A stretch of DNA of 64,000 nt from Alcaligenes parafaecalis (GTDB lineage: Bacteria > Pseudomonadota > Gammaproteobacteria > Burkholderiales > Burkholderiaceae_B), in NCBI RefSeq assembly GCF_026344135.1, contig NZ_JAPKNA010000002.1, forward strand, positions 496,001 to 560,000, given 5' to 3'. Of the stretch, positions 8,651 through 16,069 are shown in pieces. The position numbers were made by a program, and so were the translations under genes. The notes under the pieces are model-generated. The model was not told the DNA's origin. It was given only the letters and a program-made list of their open reading frames with translations, and did no database searches. Numbering within the stretch: position 1 is the first letter of the stretch; every line of letters starts with the position of its first letter.

Positions 8651-8818
8651 GTCTGAGATCTGGGGTCTCGGATCTCGGATCTGAGGTTTGACGTTTGACG
8701 TCTGAGGTGAAAGGACTGAGGTGAAAGGACTGAGGTGATAGGTCAGAGGTGATAGGTCAGAGGTGATAGGTCAGAGGTGATAGGTCGGAGGTAATAGGTC
8801 AGAGGTCAGAGATTCGAC
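8651..8818. repeat. Heptamer-periodic repeat array (24 x 7 bp)
   Basis: From 8651 to 8818 the sequence divides without slippage into 24 heptamers. Early units resemble GTCTGAG, ATCTCGG and GTTTGAC. Later ones alternate GTGAAAG/GACTGAG and then GTGATAG/GTCAGAG, giving a nearly exact 14-bp tandem repeat (seven units, 8703-8800). Two GTCTGG hexamers precede it (8639-8650). No stop-free coding signal or start site was found. It lies exactly between the two oppositely oriented structured elements, on the 5' side of both. Confidence 0.9.
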
Positions 8819-8888
8819 GCAGACCAGGAAAGTGTCATACGCCATTCAAGGATGCAGTTTGAAGTCATGCAAAAGAAAACGATTGTGA

Positions 8889-9121
8889 GCCAGTTGAGCC
8901 TAGCCTCCGGGTGTCCGGGCGGTTCAGAGGGTTTGCCGCAGTCGGGAGATAGCGTAGGGGTGCAAGCATCCTGCTGTTTGAGCCGGACGCTTGTACTTGG
9001 TCCGGGGGACCAAGTACCCGGCGAGTTCAGGATGCGCCCGTAGCTATCTTCCGACAAGGGCACCGGTGCGCAGCACCGGCAAACACTCAGCCCGGACACC
9101 CGGAGGCTAGGCTCAACTGGC
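8889..9121 (+). repeat. Structured repeat element, copy 2 (candidate RNA, sense on plus strand)
   Basis: This 233-bp element is bounded by a perfect 32-bp inverted repeat (8889-8920 with 9090-9121). Inside it: P1b 8927-8938/9077-9088 (one mismatch); P2 8941-8953/9043-9055 (one G.U on the plus strand); P3 8966-8973/9028-9035 (GCATCCTG/CAGGATGC); P4a GCCGG/CCGGC; P4b 8993-9003/9007-9017 with a GGG loop; and a hairpin ACCGGTGC-GCA-GCACCGG just before the right arm of P1b. The joining segments GTAGGGGTGCAA, CTGTTTGA, GAGTT, GCCCGTA and ACAAGGG are shared with copy 3. The short open frames inside it look incidental. Confidence 0.88.
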
Positions 9122-9193
9122 GTCTCCTGCAACGATCTCTTCTGCCTGCAAGCGCAACTTCTTCTTTACTTGAGCCCCTACATTTCAAAAAGG

Positions 9194-9234
9194 GAAAAGC
9201 CCTAAGCAGACATACAGTCCACCTAGGGCTTTTC
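9194..9234 (-). terminator. Terminator-like hairpin downstream of thiC
   Basis: An 11-bp stem (9194-9204 with 9224-9234, GAAAAGCCCTA/TAGGGCTTTTC) with a 19-base loop is followed on the minus strand by a pyrimidine-rich run (CCCTTTTTG). It lies about 130 bp beyond the thiC stop codon. Confidence 0.6.
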
Positions 9235-9258
9235 ATCCATCAAAGCCGATGCCAGCCA

Positions 9259-9328
<70 letters not shown>

Positions 9329-9362
9329 ATCAGGCTTGAACTACGTTCCCATTAAACAGGCA

Positions 9363-11279
9363 TCAGGCATCCTGATACAGCTTGCTCCCCTGCTGCAAAA
9401 ACTGCACCGACATAGCCTTCATCCCCTGATCCACAGCGGACTGCTCATCCAGACCATTCGCCTTGGCATAGTCCCGTACATCCTGCGAGATCTTCATGCT
9501 GCAGAACTTTGGCCCACACATGGAGCAGAAATGCGCCACTTTCATCGAGTCTTTAGGCAAAGTCTCATCATGGAACTCGCGTGCCGTATCCGGGTCCAGA
9601 CCCAGATTGAATTGATCATCCCAACGGAATTCAAAGCGCGCCTTGGACAAGGCATTGTCCCGGAACGCCGCCGAAGGATGCCCCTTGGCCAAGTCCGCTG
9701 CATGGGCAGCAATCTTGTACGTGATGATGCCGTCCTTCACGTCCTTCTTGTTCGGCAAGCCCAGATGCTCCTTGGGCGTCACATAGCACAGCATCGCCGT
9801 GCCTTGCCAAGCAATCATCGCCGCACCCAAACCGGAAGTGATGTGATCGTAGCCCGGAGCAATATCCGTCGCCAAAGGCCCCAAGGTATAGAAAGGGGCC
9901 TCATGACAGTGCTCCAACTGCAATTGCATATTTTCTGGAATCAGATGCAAAGGCACATGGCCGGGGCCTTCAATCATGACTTGAACATCATGCTTCCAGG
10001 CCACTTGAGTCAGCTCGCCTAAAGTACGCAACTCTGCGAACTGCGCCTGATCATTCGCGTCATAACCCGAGCCAGGACGCAGACCATCGCCCAGCGAGAA
10101 AGCCACATCGTACTGCTTCATGATTTCGCAGATATCCTCGAAATGCTCGTACAAGAAGCTTTCGCGGTGATGCGCCAGACACCATTTGGCCATGATAGAA
10201 CCACCACGCGACACAATGCCCGTCATGCGGCTGGCTGTCATCGGTACAAAAGGCAAACGTACACCGGCGTGAATCGTGAAGTAATCCACACCTTGTTCCG
10301 CCTGCTCGATCAAGGTGTCGCGGAAAATATCCCAGGTCAGGTCTTCGGCAATGCCGCCTACCTTTTCCAGCGCCTGGTAAATAGGCACCGTACCGACCGG
10401 AACCGGCGAGTTCCGAATAATCCACTCGCGCGTCTCATGGATGTTCTTGCCCGTGGACAAATCCATGATGGTATCCGCACCCCAGCGAATCGCCCAGGTC
10501 ATCTTCTCGACCTCTTCGCCAATAGTGGAACCCAGGGCCGAGTTGCCAATATTCGCGTTGATCTTCACCAGGAAATTTCGGCCAATAATCATGGGCTCGG
10601 TTTCCGGGTGGTTGATATTGGCGGGCAGAATGGCTCGACCACGCGCAATTTCATCACGGACAAATTCGGGCGTGACCGTAGTGGGCAAGCTGGCACCGAA
10701 ACCTTGACCGGGGTGTACCTTGGTCAGGCGACGAGCCATCTCTTCACCTTGTGGGCCGCTGGCGCGTAAATTGGCAATGTATTGCTCGCGACGCAGATTT
10801 TCCCGAATCGCCACAAACTCCATTTCGGGCGTAATGATGCCGCGCCGTGCGTAATGCATTTGAGTAACATTGGCACCCGAAATGCTGCGTCGAGGCTGAC
10901 GCTTCAGTTCAAAGCGCAAGGTGTCCAGTTCCGGGTCGGCCTGGCGTGCCTGACCGTACTGGCTATTGAGTCCTGCCATCAGCTCTGTGTCGCCGCGCTC
11001 GGTTACCCAGGCTTGGCGTAGCGGTGGCAGGCCTTTGCGAATATCGATCTGCACCGTGGGGTCTGTGTAAGGACCACTGGTGTCATAAACGCTCAAGGAA
11101 GGATTGGGCTCGGCGCCGAATTGGCTGGGCGTATCAGCCAGGGAGATTTCCCGAAAGGGCACACGCAGATCAGGCCGTGAGCCGGTTTGGTAGATTTTTC
11201 GGGAGTTGGGTAAAGGCTGGATCGCAGCCGGGTCTACGCTGGCCGCTGTGGCCGTAAAAGAAGGGGTTTTGCTTGTCAT
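9363..11279 (-). CDS. thiC: Phosphomethylpyrimidine synthase ThiC
   Basis: ThiC is a radical SAM enzyme converting 5-aminoimidazole ribotide to the HMP-phosphate pyrimidine of thiamine. I chose the ATG at 11279 (MTSKTPSF, 638 residues) because GGAG precedes it by 6 bases and the upstream part of the longer frame overlaps the riboswitch. The C-terminal CSMCGPKFCSM supplies the CX2CX4C cluster ligands, and MIEGPGHVPLH and GADTIMDLSTG are family motifs. The gene stands alone, apart from thiE/thiD at 24617-26123, and is predicted to be controlled by the TPP riboswitch in its leader. Confidence 0.97.
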   Translation of the reverse strand: MTSKTPSFTATAASVDPAAIQPLPNSRKIYQTGSRPDLRVPFREISLADTPSQFGAEPNPSLSVYDTSGPYTDPTVQIDIRKGLPPLRQAWVTERGDTELMAGLNSQYGQARQADPELDTLRFELKRQPRRSISGANVTQMHYARRGIITPEMEFVAIRENLRREQYIANLRASGPQGEEMARRLTKVHPGQGFGASLPTTVTPEFVRDEIARGRAILPANINHPETEPMIIGRNFLVKINANIGNSALGSTIGEEVEKMTWAIRWGADTIMDLSTGKNIHETREWIIRNSPVPVGTVPIYQALEKVGGIAEDLTWDIFRDTLIEQAEQGVDYFTIHAGVRLPFVPMTASRMTGIVSRGGSIMAKWCLAHHRESFLYEHFEDICEIMKQYDVAFSLGDGLRPGSGYDANDQAQFAELRTLGELTQVAWKHDVQVMIEGPGHVPLHLIPENMQLQLEHCHEAPFYTLGPLATDIAPGYDHITSGLGAAMIAWQGTAMLCYVTPKEHLGLPNKKDVKDGIITYKIAAHAADLAKGHPSAAFRDNALSKARFEFRWDDQFNLGLDPDTAREFHDETLPKDSMKVAHFCSMCGPKFCSMKISQDVRDYAKANGLDEQSAVDQGMKAMSVQFLQQGSKLYQDA

Positions 11280-11349
11280 TGCAGCTCCAAAGAAATGGTG
11301 GAGCCGATATAGGAAGAAGTGCAGTGCAGGCATTGCACCTGTGGCACAC

Positions 11350-11425
11350 GCTCCCAGCATCGGCATTATCCGTACTGGTACGAGGGTTTATCTCAACCCG
11401 CCAAATGGCGAGTACCCCTGCGTGC
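11350..11425 (-). promoter_or_regulatory. TPP riboswitch (THI element) in the thiC leader
   Basis: On the minus strand this segment reads like a thi-box RNA: a GGGG opening, a short GC hairpin (CGCCATTTGGCG), then TTGAGATAAACCC in place of the usual CTGAGA...ACCC, followed by GTACCAGTACGGATAATGCC and the closing GCTGGGA. The sensing-helix sequence GGATAATGCC and the TGAGA bulge are the diagnostic parts. It ends about 70 bases before the thiC start, with a GGAG ribosome binding site in between. A TATACT at 11431-11436 (minus) just upstream is a plausible -10 element. Binding of thiamine pyrophosphate would be expected to shut off thiC. Confidence 0.9.
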
Positions 11426-11469
11426 TGACAAGTATAGGTATATTGGAGCTGCTTGTGGACGTATAAGGC

Positions 11470-11847
11470 TTATTTTCTTTTCATGCCGTTGAGCAGGTGG
11501 CGGATGGTTTGGTCCAGATGGTCACGCTCTTTACCCGGTAAAGCCACAATCTCGTCCACGGAAAAGCGGTGGAAGGGCCAGGTCACAATGGGTGGGCCTT
11601 CACCGGAGTCCTGCAGTGTTGCTGCGTGGGCCGCACTCAATTCCATATTGCCCAAGCCATTCTTGAGCCATTGAGCGCTGATATTAAGGGCTTTTGCCAG
11701 GTCCAGAATCTCGCGCGCATCACGCCGAGTGCCGCTCTCGTAGTTGGAGATGGCGCTTTGGCTGAGGTTGCATAGGCGTGCAAGTTCGGCTTGAGAAAAG
11801 CCGCGTTGCAGGCGGGCGTGGCGGAGGCGATCAGAGAAGTGTTTCAC
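11470..11847 (-). CDS. XRE-family transcriptional regulator (paralogue A)
   Basis: This 125-residue protein has an N-terminal Cro/C1-type helix-turn-helix (about residues 4-58: RLRHARLQRGFSQAELARLC ... SQSAISNYESGTRRDAREIL) and a C-terminal tail (about 80-125) with PPIVTWPFHRFSVDEIVALP. That tail is shared almost residue for residue with the neighbouring paralogue. Translation starts at GTG (GTG AAA CAC TTC). Two upstream motifs sit at the same distances from the start as in the paralogue (ACAGATTGTT at 11851-11860, CACGATGGTTTT at 11875-11886, plus-strand reading). Target genes are unknown; the neighbouring regulators are the obvious candidates. Confidence 0.85.
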   Translation of the reverse strand: MKHFSDRLRHARLQRGFSQAELARLCNLSQSAISNYESGTRRDAREILDLAKALNISAQWLKNGLGNMELSAAHAATLQDSGEGPPIVTWPFHRFSVDEIVALPGKERDHLDQTIRHLLNGMKRK

Positions 11848-12060
11848 ACTACAGATTGTTCATGGAACGTCCTGCACGATGGTTTTGAACAAAAATTTCG
11901 TATGTGATAAATCGATCCGGTTCAATCGACTTGATGGGGTAAGGCGGAGCGTAGAATGGGTGTCGCCGCAGATTTGCCGTGATCAGTTTGCAGTTTGTCT
12001 GCCGGGCGTCGTTATTGCGCAATGACGCAGGTGGCATTTGCAGGCAGAAAGGGAGCAGGC

Positions 12061-12435
12061 TTACCGTTTTTTCATGCCGTCCAGTAAATGACGCAAAGTG
12101 CGATCGAGCAAATCCCGTTCGCTATCTGCCAAAGCGACGACTTCATCGACGGAAAACAGACGGAAGGGCCAGGAGACAATAGGAGGACCATCTTGGGGTT
12201 CGGACAGTGTGTAGCTGTCCTTCGTGAATTCCATATTGCCAATACCTTTGCGTAACCACAAAGCGCTGACATTCAAGGCTCTAGCCAACTCCAGAATCTC
12301 ACGGGCATCCCGACGAGTGCCATTTTCATAGTTGGATATGGCGCTCTGGGTCAATCCGCATAGACGTGCCAAATCTGCCTGAGAAAGACCGCGATATTGA
12401 CGTGCGTGGCGAAGGCGTTCGGAGAAATGTTTCAC
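12061..12435 (-). CDS. XRE-family transcriptional regulator (paralogue B)
   Basis: This 124-residue tandem paralogue of the gene at 11470-11847 has the same layout: Cro/C1 helix-turn-helix (RLRHARQYRGLSQADLARLC ... SQSAISNYENGTRRDAREIL with Q in TQSAIS) and C-terminal PPIVSWPFRLFSVDEVVALA. I start it at the GTG at 12435, not at the upstream frame start at 12465. GTG AAA CAT TTC aligns exactly with paralogue A, and the shared upstream motifs then fall at identical spacing. The gene is divergent to the winged-helix regulator at 12548, with a palindrome in between. Confidence 0.85.
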   Translation of the reverse strand: MKHFSERLRHARQYRGLSQADLARLCGLTQSAISNYENGTRRDAREILELARALNVSALWLRKGIGNMEFTKDSYTLSEPQDGPPIVSWPFRLFSVDEVVALADSERDLLDRTLRHLLDGMKKR

Positions 12436-12480
12436 ACAACAGATTGTTGATGTAAAGCCAAACACGATGGTTTTAATTAA

Positions 12481-12498
12481 AAATCACGGTCGTGATTT
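12481..12498. promoter_or_regulatory. Palindromic operator candidate between divergent regulators
   Basis: AAATCACG-GT-CGTGATTT is a perfect 8-bp inverted repeat with a 2-bp spacer. It abuts a TATACT (12498-12503, plus strand) that could be the -10 element of the regulator gene at 12548. Such placement would let a dimeric helix-turn-helix protein, perhaps one of the adjacent XRE paralogues, block the promoter. A weaker, one-sided similarity (CACATACG) occurs upstream of paralogue A. Binding is inferred only from position and symmetry. Confidence 0.6.
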
Positions 12499-12547
12499 AT
12501 ACTGTCCGACATAGTCATCAGATGTCATTATAGTTAAGGTATCAACT

Positions 12548-13324
12548 ATGTCGGTTGCAAATGAAATTGCTGGCGGTCCTGTTGTGCTGTACCTGGCCAG
12601 TGCTATTCCTGATCGAAGCTTGTTGGAACAAAATATTCAGGCCTTGGCAGAGCGAGGTTATCGCCTTATTTTCTGCCCGGATGCCACAGCCTTATTGCAG
12701 TTGGCCCAGACGCGGGGTCGTTACGCGGGTTCGGTATGTATTGCCTGGCTGGGCGGGACCTTGGCAGAGATCTGCTCGGCGGCGGTACGCCTGCGCATCC
12801 TGTGTCCCCAGATTGGGATTTTGATGCAGTCTGATGCGACAGACTCGGCCATGCTGCAAGCCTTGCATAGTGGGGGAGACCAGTTTTGCCCCAAGAATGC
12901 CTCTTTGGAGTTGCTGGCCGCCAGTTTGCACAGCTTGCAGCGACGTTTGATGCAGATGCCCATGATTCCTGAGCCTTCCCTAACGCAAGAGTGGGTGCTG
13001 GATCAGGAAGGCTGGACCTTGATATCGCCTATAGGTATTTCCTTTGGCCTGACCAGTACCGAGCGTGCTTTTATTGTCCGTTTGTTGAAAGAGGAGGACA
13101 GACGGGCCAGCCATTACGAACTGATGCGCGCGGTTGCCAGTAAAACGGATGTCATTACCAATCCGCCTGGTGCGCTGCATATCAATCGGCTAGGTGTCCT
13201 GGTCAGCCGTATGCGGCGCAAGTTCAACCAGGGCGGGACGGTCTTGCCCATCCGGTCAATCCATAACTGGGGCTATATGTTTGCCGCGACGTGCCAGTTG
13301 CTGGCTGAACCGGTGCGACAGTAG
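12548..13324 (+). CDS. Winged-helix regulator with a degenerate receiver-like N-terminal domain
   Basis: This 258-residue protein resembles an OmpR-class response regulator. Residues about 12-135 follow the receiver fold, including AGVxQ-like LHSGGDQFCPKNASLELLAASL near the end, where real receivers have AGADDYLxKP. At the strand that should carry the phospho-acceptor Asp it reads VCIAWLGG, so no Asp is available. The C-terminal region (about 165-255) matches the winged-helix DNA-binding domain: LTSTERAFIVRLL, then LVSRMRRKFNQGG and IRSIHNWGYMF. No kinase gene is adjacent. Control by phosphorylation is therefore unlikely; regulation by protein level or a ligand is possible. Confidence 0.82.
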   Translation: MSVANEIAGGPVVLYLASAIPDRSLLEQNIQALAERGYRLIFCPDATALLQLAQTRGRYAGSVCIAWLGGTLAEICSAAVRLRILCPQIGILMQSDATDSAMLQALHSGGDQFCPKNASLELLAASLHSLQRRLMQMPMIPEPSLTQEWVLDQEGWTLISPIGISFGLTSTERAFIVRLLKEEDRRASHYELMRAVASKTDVITNPPGALHINRLGVLVSRMRRKFNQGGTVLPIRSIHNWGYMFAATCQLLAEPVRQ

Positions 13325-13338
13325 AGCAGGGAATAAAA

Positions 13339-13373
13339 AAGGCTCTGCCAGTAAAACCGGGCAGAGCCTTCTT
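13339..13373. terminator. Bidirectional terminator between the winged-helix regulator and dadA
   Basis: An 11-bp stem AAGGCTCTGCC/GGCAGAGCCTT (13339-13349 with 13360-13370) has A residues before it and CTTTC after it. It serves the plus-strand regulator gene and the minus-strand dadA, which converge here. Confidence 0.8.
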
Positions 13374-13395
13374 TCATGCTGAAACGTGCCAAGGC

Positions 13396-14649
13396 TTAGT
13401 AATAACGTTGCACCGACAAGTCGTCTGCGCGGATGGCAGGTTCCTTGTTGCTGATCAGATCCGCCAGCAATTGCGCACTACCGGTTGCCAGAGTCCAGCC
13501 CAGGGTTCCGTGACCGGTATTCAGGAACAGGTTGGAATAACGGCTACGGCCCACAATGGGGGTGCTGTCCGGCGTCTTGGGACGCAGACCCGTCCAGAAG
13601 TGCAGGTCCGCATCGCTTTGGTAGCTGCCTGGGAACAAGTCGTTCAAGACCATCAGCAAGGTCTGCTCACGGCGTGGATTCAGGTGTTTGCTAAAGCCCA
13701 CTACCTCGGCCATACCCCCGACCCGAATACGCTTGTCAAAGCGGGTCAGGGCGATTTTGTAGCTCTCATCCAGCAAGGTGGAGCGGGGCGCTCTGGACTC
13801 GTCCGCAATCGTCGCGGTAATTGAATAGCCTTTCAGAGGGTAGACCGGAATGGCCTGCAGATCTTTCATCAGGCCGGTAGACCACGAGCCCAGGGCCACA
13901 ACATAGGCATCTGCCGTCAGCAAGCCGTCGGAGGATTGTACGCCGCTGATTTCATTGCCGCTGCTGTGGATACGCTGAATATTCTGGTTCCAGCGGAATT
14001 CCACGCCTTCTTGTTCCGCCAGCTCGGTCAGGCGGCGCGTGAACATCTGGCAGTCGCCGGTTTCATCTTCGGGGAAACGCAGGCCACCGCTTAATTTGTG
14101 CTCCACATGACGTAGAGCGGGTTCTACCGTGTGCAGTTCGGAGGCAGACAGCAGCTCGTAGGGCACACCGGCTTCTTTCAGCACTTCGATGTCTGCCGCA
14201 ATACCGTCCAGTTGCTTTTGCGTGCGGAATACCTGCAAGGTGCCCTGGGAGCGGTGCTCGAACTGAATATCGGTCTGGGCGCGCAGCTCGGCCATGCAAT
14301 GGCGGCTGTACTCTGCCAAGCGGACCATGCGTTCTTTGTTGGTAGCGTAGCGATCGGCCGTGCAATTGCGCCACATGGCCAGCAGCCACTTGATTTGGGC
14401 TAGCGTGCCGTCCGGGCGAATCGTCAGGGGAGGGTGCTTGTCGAACATCCACTTGATGGCTTTGCGCGGGATACCCGGCGCAGCCCACGGGCAGGCATAA
14501 CCAAAGGAGAGCTGGCCGGCGTTGGCAAAACTGGTTTCCAGAGCAGGCCCAGACATGCGGTCAACGACCGTCACGCTATGTCCTTGGCGAGCAAGATAAT
14601 AAGCGCTGGTTACACCTTCTACTCCAGCACCTAGCACGAGGATCTTCAT
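13396..14649 (-). CDS. dadA: D-amino acid dehydrogenase, small subunit DadA
   Basis: DadA is a membrane-associated FAD enzyme that oxidises D-amino acids, chiefly D-alanine, feeding electrons to the respiratory chain. I start it at the ATG at 14649 (MKILVLGAGVEGVTSAYYLA, 417 residues), preceded by AAGGAA. The N-terminal GAGVEG is the FAD dinucleotide-binding motif, and the C-terminal GLRPKTPDSTPIVGRS and NTGHGTLGWTLATGSA are hallmarks of the DadA family. No alanine racemase gene (dadX) lies next to it. Confidence 0.94.
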   Translation of the reverse strand: MKILVLGAGVEGVTSAYYLARQGHSVTVVDRMSGPALETSFANAGQLSFGYACPWAAPGIPRKAIKWMFDKHPPLTIRPDGTLAQIKWLLAMWRNCTADRYATNKERMVRLAEYSRHCMAELRAQTDIQFEHRSQGTLQVFRTQKQLDGIAADIEVLKEAGVPYELLSASELHTVEPALRHVEHKLSGGLRFPEDETGDCQMFTRRLTELAEQEGVEFRWNQNIQRIHSSGNEISGVQSSDGLLTADAYVVALGSWSTGLMKDLQAIPVYPLKGYSITATIADESRAPRSTLLDESYKIALTRFDKRIRVGGMAEVVGFSKHLNPRREQTLLMVLNDLFPGSYQSDADLHFWTGLRPKTPDSTPIVGRSRYSNLFLNTGHGTLGWTLATGSAQLLADLISNKEPAIRADDLSVQRYY

Positions 14650-14778
14650 ACGGTTCCTTGGGAGCATCACCCGAGAGGGAGAGTGTTGCGATCAGGCGCG
14701 GCAAGACCGCGCTTGCTGTCGCAATTCGATACGTTTTATCCGTCTATTTCAACAGGCGGGCAGGGTAGGGGTCAAGGA

Positions 14779-15936
14779 TTAGTCTTGTTCCGGGACATTG
14801 CGTGGAAACACCATATTGTTTCGGTGTATCAGTTCCGTATCGTGCTCGCTACCGAGCAGCTCGTTGATCAAGTGGCTAGGCTGGCCCATGATGCGACGTG
14901 TGTCGTCAGAGGAGTAATTGATCAGGCCACGGGCGTACTCCACACCGTGCTTGTCGACACAAGCAACCACATCGCCCCGGTCAAACTCGCCTTCCACATG
15001 GGTGACGCCCACGGGCAACAGGCTCTTGTGGCCATCTACCAGCGCCCGTACTGCGCCCTCATCCAGCGATACGCGACCACGCACACGCAACTGGTCGACC
15101 AGCCAACGCTGACGGGCTGAACGCACGGGCAGGGTGGCGCGCAGTTCGGTGCCAATGCGTTCGCCTTCAGCCAAACGCGAGAGGACTTGTTTTTCCCGAC
15201 CTGAGGCAATAATGGTGTGGCCGCCGCTTTGGGCTGCACGTTTGGCGGCCAGGATTTTGGTAATCATGCCGCCGGTGCCGATATTGCTGCCTGAACCACC
15301 TGCCATTGCTTCCAGGGTCGGGTCACCTGCTTGCCCCAGCGAGATGAACTGCGCATCAGGGTTGCTGCGAGGGTCGGCGCTGTACAGGCCAGCCTGGTCT
15401 GTCAGGATAATCAGAGTCTCGGCTTCGATCAGGTTGGTGACCAGGGCGCCCAGGGTGTCATTGTCGCCAACGCGGATTTCGTCGGTTACCACGGTGTCGT
15501 TTTCGTTCACGATGGGCACCACACCCAGGTCCAGCAGGGTATTGATGGTGCCGCGTGCATTCAGGTAGCGATGGCGGTCTGCCAGGTCCTCGTGGGTCAG
15601 CAGGATCTGGGCTGTGCGCACGCCGTGGCGGGCAAAGGCCACTTCATAGGCTTGAATCAAACCCATTTGGCCGACGGCGGCGGCGGCCTGCAACTCATTC
15701 ATGGCCTTCGGTCGGCGCGGCCAGCCCAGGCGGGCCATGCCTTCGGCAATGGCACCGCTGGAAACCAGCACCAATTGCTTGCCTTGGGCATGCAGTTGAG
15801 CAATCTGGGTAGCCCATTGCTCCACGGCATCCAGGTCAATCCCTTTGCCTTCGTTGGTGACCAGGGAAGAGCCTACTTTAATAACCAGTCGGCGCGATTG
15901 CGCTACGGCCGATTCAGAATGAGAAGAGTGCTGCAT
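14779..15936 (-). CDS. proB: Glutamate 5-kinase ProB
   Basis: ProB phosphorylates glutamate in the first step of proline synthesis. I start it at the ATG at 15936 (385 residues): the protein then has a short leader before VIKVGSSLVTNEGKG. A longer frame starting at 16116 would overlap the end of obgE and has no family support. The amino-acid kinase domain (about 20-270) contains VSSGAIAEG and NENDTVVTDEIRVGDNDTL. The C-terminal about 80 residues form the PUA domain. It is downstream of rplU-rpmA-obgE on the same strand, a common betaproteobacterial order. Confidence 0.95.
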   Translation of the reverse strand: MQHSSHSESAVAQSRRLVIKVGSSLVTNEGKGIDLDAVEQWATQIAQLHAQGKQLVLVSSGAIAEGMARLGWPRRPKAMNELQAAAAVGQMGLIQAYEVAFARHGVRTAQILLTHEDLADRHRYLNARGTINTLLDLGVVPIVNENDTVVTDEIRVGDNDTLGALVTNLIEAETLIILTDQAGLYSADPRSNPDAQFISLGQAGDPTLEAMAGGSGSNIGTGGMITKILAAKRAAQSGGHTIIASGREKQVLSRLAEGERIGTELRATLPVRSARQRWLVDQLRVRGRVSLDEGAVRALVDGHKSLLPVGVTHVEGEFDRGDVVACVDKHGVEYARGLINYSSDDTRRIMGQPSHLINELLGSEHDTELIHRNNMVFPRNVPEQD

Positions 15937-16069
15937 GACGAGTTCAGAAATCCATCGCTTGGCGTGTAAATAGAGAAAATGCCAGGAGTAGGGCGGCTGG
16001 TTTAACCGCGTCTTCCGGGCATTTTGGGGTTCAGTCTCAGGGCCGAAGCCCTGGACCTGTGTAGCACGA

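Noticed and set aside
8651..8818. CRISPR array
   Set aside because: The period is 7 (or 14) bp with no unique spacers and no cas genes.
8889..9121. Integron attC site or REP/BIME element
   Set aside because: attC sites are shorter and have conserved GTT-containing ends with variable middles; here the ends vary and the middle is conserved. REP units are 20-40 bp. No integrase or RAYT transposase gene is nearby.
8806..9132. Minus-strand open frame of 108 codons over structured element copy 2, similar to the frame at 60464-60823 over copy 3
   Set aside because: The shared peptide arises because the DNA core of the element is conserved. Outside the core the frames diverge, they have no ribosome binding site, and stem changes follow base pairing, not codon positions.
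11900..11945. Possible tRNA-like T-arm (GGTTCAATC)
   Set aside because: No matching acceptor, D or anticodon stems could be found around it.
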